A DNA stretch of 8,394 nucleotides from Gemmatimonadota bacterium (GTDB taxonomy: Bacteria > Gemmatimonadota > Gemmatimonadetes > Gemmatimonadales > GWC2-71-9): the NCBI GenBank assembly GCA_003222235.1, contig QHVD01000320.1, positions 13,161 through 21,554 on the forward strand, given 5' to 3'. Below the pieces are notes generated by a model that was given only the letters and a program-made list of their open reading frames with translations, was not told where the DNA came from and did not search any database. Below, piece by piece: positions 5,948-8,394 of this stretch. How positions within the stretch are numbered: the stretch's first letter is position 1; each line of letters opens with the position of its first letter. A program made the position numbers and the translations under genes.

Positions 5948-7194
5948 CGGGCTTGCCGGAGCGGCAGGGCGTGGGCCCGGGATCGGTCCACCCGCGTCGC
6001 GTCCTGGCCGTCCTGGCGCTGGCGGAGCTGCTCGCGATGGCGCCGTGGTTCAGCGCGTCCGCCGTGGCGCCGACGCTCTCGCGCTTGTGGCAGTTCGGCA
6101 GCGCCGGCACGGCCTGGCTCACGATTTCCGTCCAGCTCGGCTTCGTGGTGGGGGCGCTCGTGTCGGCGATGCTGACACTCGCCGACATCTGGTCGGCGCG
6201 GCGTCTGGTCGCCGCCTCGGCTGCGGTCGCGGCGCTCGCTACGTTGGGCGTTGCGCTCGCGCCGAGTCCTGCGGCCGTGATCGTGCTCCGGATGCTCACG
6301 GGGGTGGCGCTCGCGGGCGTCTACCCGCCGGCAATGAAGATTGCGGCGGGGTGGTTCCGCGAGGGACGCGGGCTCGCGATCGGCGTTCTGGTTGGAGCGC
6401 TCACCCTAGGGTCGGCCTTGCCTCAGCTCGTGCGCTGGGCTGTGCCCGCGGCGTACTGGCGTCCCGTGCTCGCCGTTGCGGCGGCGTCGGGGCTCGCGGG
6501 CGGCCTGCTGGTGCTGCTCGTCCCGCACGACGGCCCGTTCGCGGCGCCGGCTCCCAAGCTCAGCTGGAGCGCCGCGCCGCGGATCCTCGGGAACCGTGCC
6601 GTGACGCTCGCCAATCTCGGTTACCTCGGCCACATGTGGGAGCTGTACGCGATGTGGACGTGGATCCCCCTGTTCGTCACGGAGAGCGAGCGCGCCCGCA
6701 CGGGCGGGGACCCGACGGTGAGCGGGCTGCCGGCGCTCGTTACTTTCGTGGTCGTCGGGAGCGGCGCGGTGGGCTGCTGGCTGGGTGGCGCGTACGCCGA
6801 CCGATGGGGCCGCACCACCGTAACGAGCATCGCGCTGGCGGTGTCGGGTGCCTGCTCGCTCGCGGTAGGCGCCATGTTCGCGCGACCCCTCGTCGTCCTG
6901 CTGCCCTTGCTCCTCGCGTGGGGCGTGACGGTAGTGGCCGATTCGGCTCAGTTCTCGGCTGCCGTGAGCGAGCTCGCGCCGCGTGACCACGTTGGTACCG
7001 CGCTGACGTTGCAGACCAGCCTGGGATTCTTGCTCACCTGCTTCACCATTTACCTCCTGCCGTGGGTCGCGGCGCGCATCGGTTGGCGCTGGAGCATGAG
7101 CGTCCTCGCGCTCGGACCGGCCGGGGGCGTATGGGCGATGCTGGCGCTGCGCCGACGGCCTGAGGCGCTCGCGCTCGCGGGCGGCCGGCGCTAA
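5944..7194 (+). CDS. Major facilitator superfamily transporter, substrate unknown
   Basis: A 416-residue inner-membrane secondary transporter with about 12 hydrophobic segments, roughly at 20-42, 56-78, 86-106, 110-132, 145-163, 172-193, 218-243, 262-283, 292-312, 315-338, 350-374 and 382-402. GGAYADRWGR (281-290) between segments 8 and 9 is the repeated MFS motif A; the matching N-half loop (LADIWSARR, 79-87) is divergent. The long soluble stretch 195-217 fits the central cytoplasmic loop. GTG 5944 is chosen because it overlaps the preceding TGA as GTGA. GTG 5971 is a good alternative (407 residues), having GGAG at 5958-5961. The frame stays open upstream to 5401, but that part lies inside the NIF3 gene and is Arg-rich shadow sequence. 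Coupling to NIF3 gives no clear substrate. An arsenate, nitrate or sugar specificity cannot be read from the sequence. Confidence 0.9.
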   Translation: MTGLPERQGVGPGSVHPRRVLAVLALAELLAMAPWFSASAVAPTLSRLWQFGSAGTAWLTISVQLGFVVGALVSAMLTLADIWSARRLVAASAAVAALATLGVALAPSPAAVIVLRMLTGVALAGVYPPAMKIAAGWFREGRGLAIGVLVGALTLGSALPQLVRWAVPAAYWRPVLAVAAASGLAGGLLVLLVPHDGPFAAPAPKLSWSAAPRILGNRAVTLANLGYLGHMWELYAMWTWIPLFVTESERARTGGDPTVSGLPALVTFVVVGSGAVGCWLGGAYADRWGRTTVTSIALAVSGACSLAVGAMFARPLVVLLPLLLAWGVTVVADSAQFSAAVSELAPRDHVGTALTLQTSLGFLLTCFTIYLLPWVAARIGWRWSMSVLALGPAGGVWAMLALRRRPEALALAGGRR

Positions 7195-7491
7195 GCGTCC
7201 TCCGCAACCCCGACGCGCGCAAGACGCGTCAGTGCGGCGGCACGGCCGGTCGGTGCGGGGTGCACGTGCGGTTAGCCCGGGGCCGCCGGCCCGGGTCAAC
7301 CCACCCGGTGGGGCTGACGGCGACTCAACGCGGTGCGGTGAAGAGGCCGTGCACCGCAGACCTCCCGTCCCGCAGTCCTGTTCTGCGACTGGGCACGAAC
7401 CGGAGCGCGGACTGACTCAAATGGGTGAGGCGGGTGGGCTTAACCCCGGGGCGATGGCCCGCGGTTCTGGGTGAGTAGCGCCCGAAACCGA
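7195..7491. other. Gene-free, hairpin-rich GC-rich region of unknown nature
   Basis: No reading frame here has a recognisable protein; the longest (7232-7474, 80 codons) is Arg/Gly/Pro-rich and without motifs. Perfect or near-perfect stems are frequent: GACGCG 7212-7217 with CGCGTC 7225-7230; 7270-7281 with 7290-7301; GCGGTGC 7330-7336 with GCACCGC 7351-7357; CGCAG 7371-7375 with CTGCG 7383-7387; GAACCG 7397-7402 with CGGTTC 7462-7467, which can be enclosed by GGGC 7391-7394 with GCCC 7480-7483. None has a terminator T tract. A structured RNA, a decayed retroelement or intron piece, or a larger version of the adjacent repeat are possible. I do not recognise RNase P RNA, tmRNA, SRP RNA or a riboswitch core. 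Confidence 0.4.
7270..7301. other. Strong 12-base hairpin within the region after the MFS gene
   Basis: GGTTAGCCCGGG (7270-7281) can pair with CCCGGGTCAACC (7290-7301) over 12 positions with one mismatch and one G-T wobble, around an 8-base loop. It lies 75 bases after the MFS stop. Without a T tract it is not a classical intrinsic terminator, but it could stall polymerase or protect the 3' end of the NIF3-MFS transcript. Confidence 0.5.
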
Positions 7492-7621
7492 CCTAACACG
7501 ATGCCTAAAAAGGTCGTTGAGGGGTTGGGACGGGTGATCGCACGGGCCGAGGGCGCCCTTCAGGGCGTCCAATCAATCCGCGTCGGGACTCTTTTCAGGG
7601 CGTTTTCAGCACACTGCTTAG
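7492..7621 (-). repeat. Dispersed repeat element, copy 2 (short form), abutting the stop of the minus-strand gene
   Basis: On the minus strand the element starts CTAAGCAGTGTGCTGAAAAC at 7621 and ends TTTTTAGGCATCGTGTTAGG near 7492, so its ends form an imperfect terminal inverted repeat. The central hairpin CGCCCTTCAGGGCG (7554-7567, plus strand) and GGGTGATCGCACGGGC (7532-7547) match copy 1 in reverse complement. About 130 bases long. As with copy 1, the terminal CTAA contributes the TAA stop of the gene it follows (7618-7620). It thus sits in the same orientation relative to its upstream gene as copy 1 does to mnmG. Confidence 0.8.
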
Positions 7622-8394
7622 GGCACCGCGAAGATCCCGACCTCGCTGCCGTACTCGTCGGCCGCCCAGGTGATGCCGGCCGGCGCGACCCACCCCGCGC
7701 CGTCAATGCGGACGTTCACCCGGTGCAGGCCGCTGGGGATCTGCAACACCGACTCCCACACGCCGTTCCCGCGCCCGACGAGCGCCAGCGGTTGCCAATC
7801 GGTGAAATCTCCGGCCAGCTCGACGTGGGTGGCGCCGGGGGCGTGCACGACGAGCCGCACTAGCCCGCCTCGGTCGGCGTGCACCTCCATCCGCACGGCC
7901 GGCAGGGCGCTCCCACCATCGGCGCCGCGGTGCGGTAGTGCCGTGGCGTCGCGTATGGTCAGGCGGCGCGGCGCCGAGGTGCGCAGTCGTACCGAGGCTG
8001 TGAGATAGCGCCCGGCAATGGTCCCGCTGATCGCGTCAGTGGCATAGCGGCCGCCCGACAGGACGAGCGCCGTGCGTCCCCGGACCCAGACGGCGGCGCT
8101 CGCTTCGCCGAACACGCCGCGGCCTCCGCCCTGGCTCCAAACTCGCGTGCCGAGCGTCGCCTCGAGCGCGACCGAACCGGGCGCGGCACGGGCGGAGGAT
8201 TCGAGGTCGGTGTAGGTCGTGTCGCCGACCTGGGAGTGGTTTGCCGTCAGCTTCAGCGTCAGCCCGGGCAGGCGGACCCAGGTTCCGATGCCGGCGGCGA
8301 CCACGGGGCGGGGCGCGGCGCCATAGGACGTCCTGCCAACGGCGGCACTGATCCAAGCGCCGCGCTCAGCCCCCGGGATGTGCAGCCGCGCCTC
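7618..8394 (-). CDS. Outer-membrane-barrel-like protein with C-terminal glycogen-binding (CBM48/AMPK-type) domain, 5' end outside window
   Basis: The frame is open to the right edge with no stop, so 258 C-terminal residues are visible and the true start lies outside; the GTG at 8304 is not needed as a start. Residues 1-140 (from the edge) have no recognised family but alternate short polar/hydrophobic strands and Gly/Ser/Thr turns (TLKLTANHSQVG, ALVLSGGRYATD, GRYLTASVRLRTS), as in beta-barrel or beta-sheet surface proteins. Residues about 168-258 match the glycogen-binding/early-set fold: VRLVVHAPGATHVELAGDF, then GDFTDWQPL (195-203) and GVWE (211-214), with W200 and W213 as likely sugar-stacking residues, then an IPSGLHRVNVRIDG strand pair (219-232). 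Similar barrel-plus-CBM proteins are, to my recollection, common in Gemmatimonadota; ligand and cell location are inferred. The TAA stop lies inside the adjoining repeat. Confidence 0.75.
   Translation of the reverse strand, partial: EARLHIPGAERGAWISAAVGRTSYGAAPRPVVAAGIGTWVRLPGLTLKLTANHSQVGDTTYTDLESSARAAPGSVALEATLGTRVWSQGGGRGVFGEASAAVWVRGRTALVLSGGRYATDAISGTIAGRYLTASVRLRTSAPRRLTIRDATALPHRGADGGSALPAVRMEVHADRGGLVRLVVHAPGATHVELAGDFTDWQPLALVGRGNGVWESVLQIPSGLHRVNVRIDGAGWVAPAGITWAADEYGSEVGIFAVP

Noticed and set aside
6406..7299. Long minus-strand open frame (297 codons)
   Set aside because: Antisense to the MFS gene, Arg-rich, no domain; explained by high GC.
7195..7491. RNase P RNA, tmRNA or SRP RNA
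   Set aside because: I found none of the conserved core sequences of these RNAs on either strand in this region.
7471..7863. Plus-strand open frame of 130 codons across repeat copy 2
   Set aside because: Half is repeat DNA and half is antisense to the glycogen-binding gene; no domain.
1..8394. CRISPR array, tRNA genes, transposase genes
   Set aside because: No regularly spaced repeats, no tRNA-like sequence and no transposase motif were seen anywhere in the window.

Overview
The window is GC-rich bacterial DNA with tightly packed genes on the + strand and one divergent partial gene at the right edge. The gene set suggests a Gram-negative-type bacterium: mnmG next to parAB, two canonical parS sites, a membrane-anchored M23 peptidase, a bactofilin, and an outer-membrane-barrel-like protein ending in a glycogen-binding (CBM48/AMPK-type) domain. 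That last protein type together with the base composition makes me lean towards Gemmatimonadota. This is a guess from gene style, not a database result. The parS sites and the mnmG-parAB neighbourhood suggest a chromosome, probably not far from the replication origin.

Layout: (1) 1-1743, mnmG, cut by the left edge (about 44 N-terminal codons lie outside). (2) 1744-2124, a non-coding region holding a repeat element directly after the mnmG stop, two parS sites and a sigma-70-like promoter for parA; rsmG (gidB), often found here, is absent. (3) 2125-5042, a compact operon parA-parB-M23 peptidase-bactofilin, with ATGA overlaps at the first two junctions and a 1-base gap at the third. (4) 5043-5194, an AT-richer spacer with a terminator-like hairpin and nested inverted repeats. 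(5) 5195-7194, a NIF3-family gene overlapping an MFS transporter gene by GTGA. (6) 7195-7617, a region without a credible gene: a hairpin-rich stretch of unknown nature, then a second, inverted copy of the repeat element. (7) 7618-8394, minus strand, the 3' part of the barrel/glycogen-binding gene.

How the genes fit together: ParA and ParB act with the nearby parS sites as a segregation system. The second parS lies just upstream of the parA -35 box, so ParB could affect its own transcription. Peptidase and bactofilin are translated from the same operon, which suggests that chromosome segregation, the bactofilin scaffold and local wall cutting are expressed together. NIF3 and the MFS transporter form a second, translationally coupled unit.

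The most unusual signal is the repeat element. Two copies (1739-1945 and 7492-7621, opposite strands) share a 34-base core with two mismatches, and each begins exactly at the end of a gene so that the element's terminal CTAA supplies the TAA stop codon. Its ends resemble integron attC core sites or MITE termini, but I cannot assign it to a named family.
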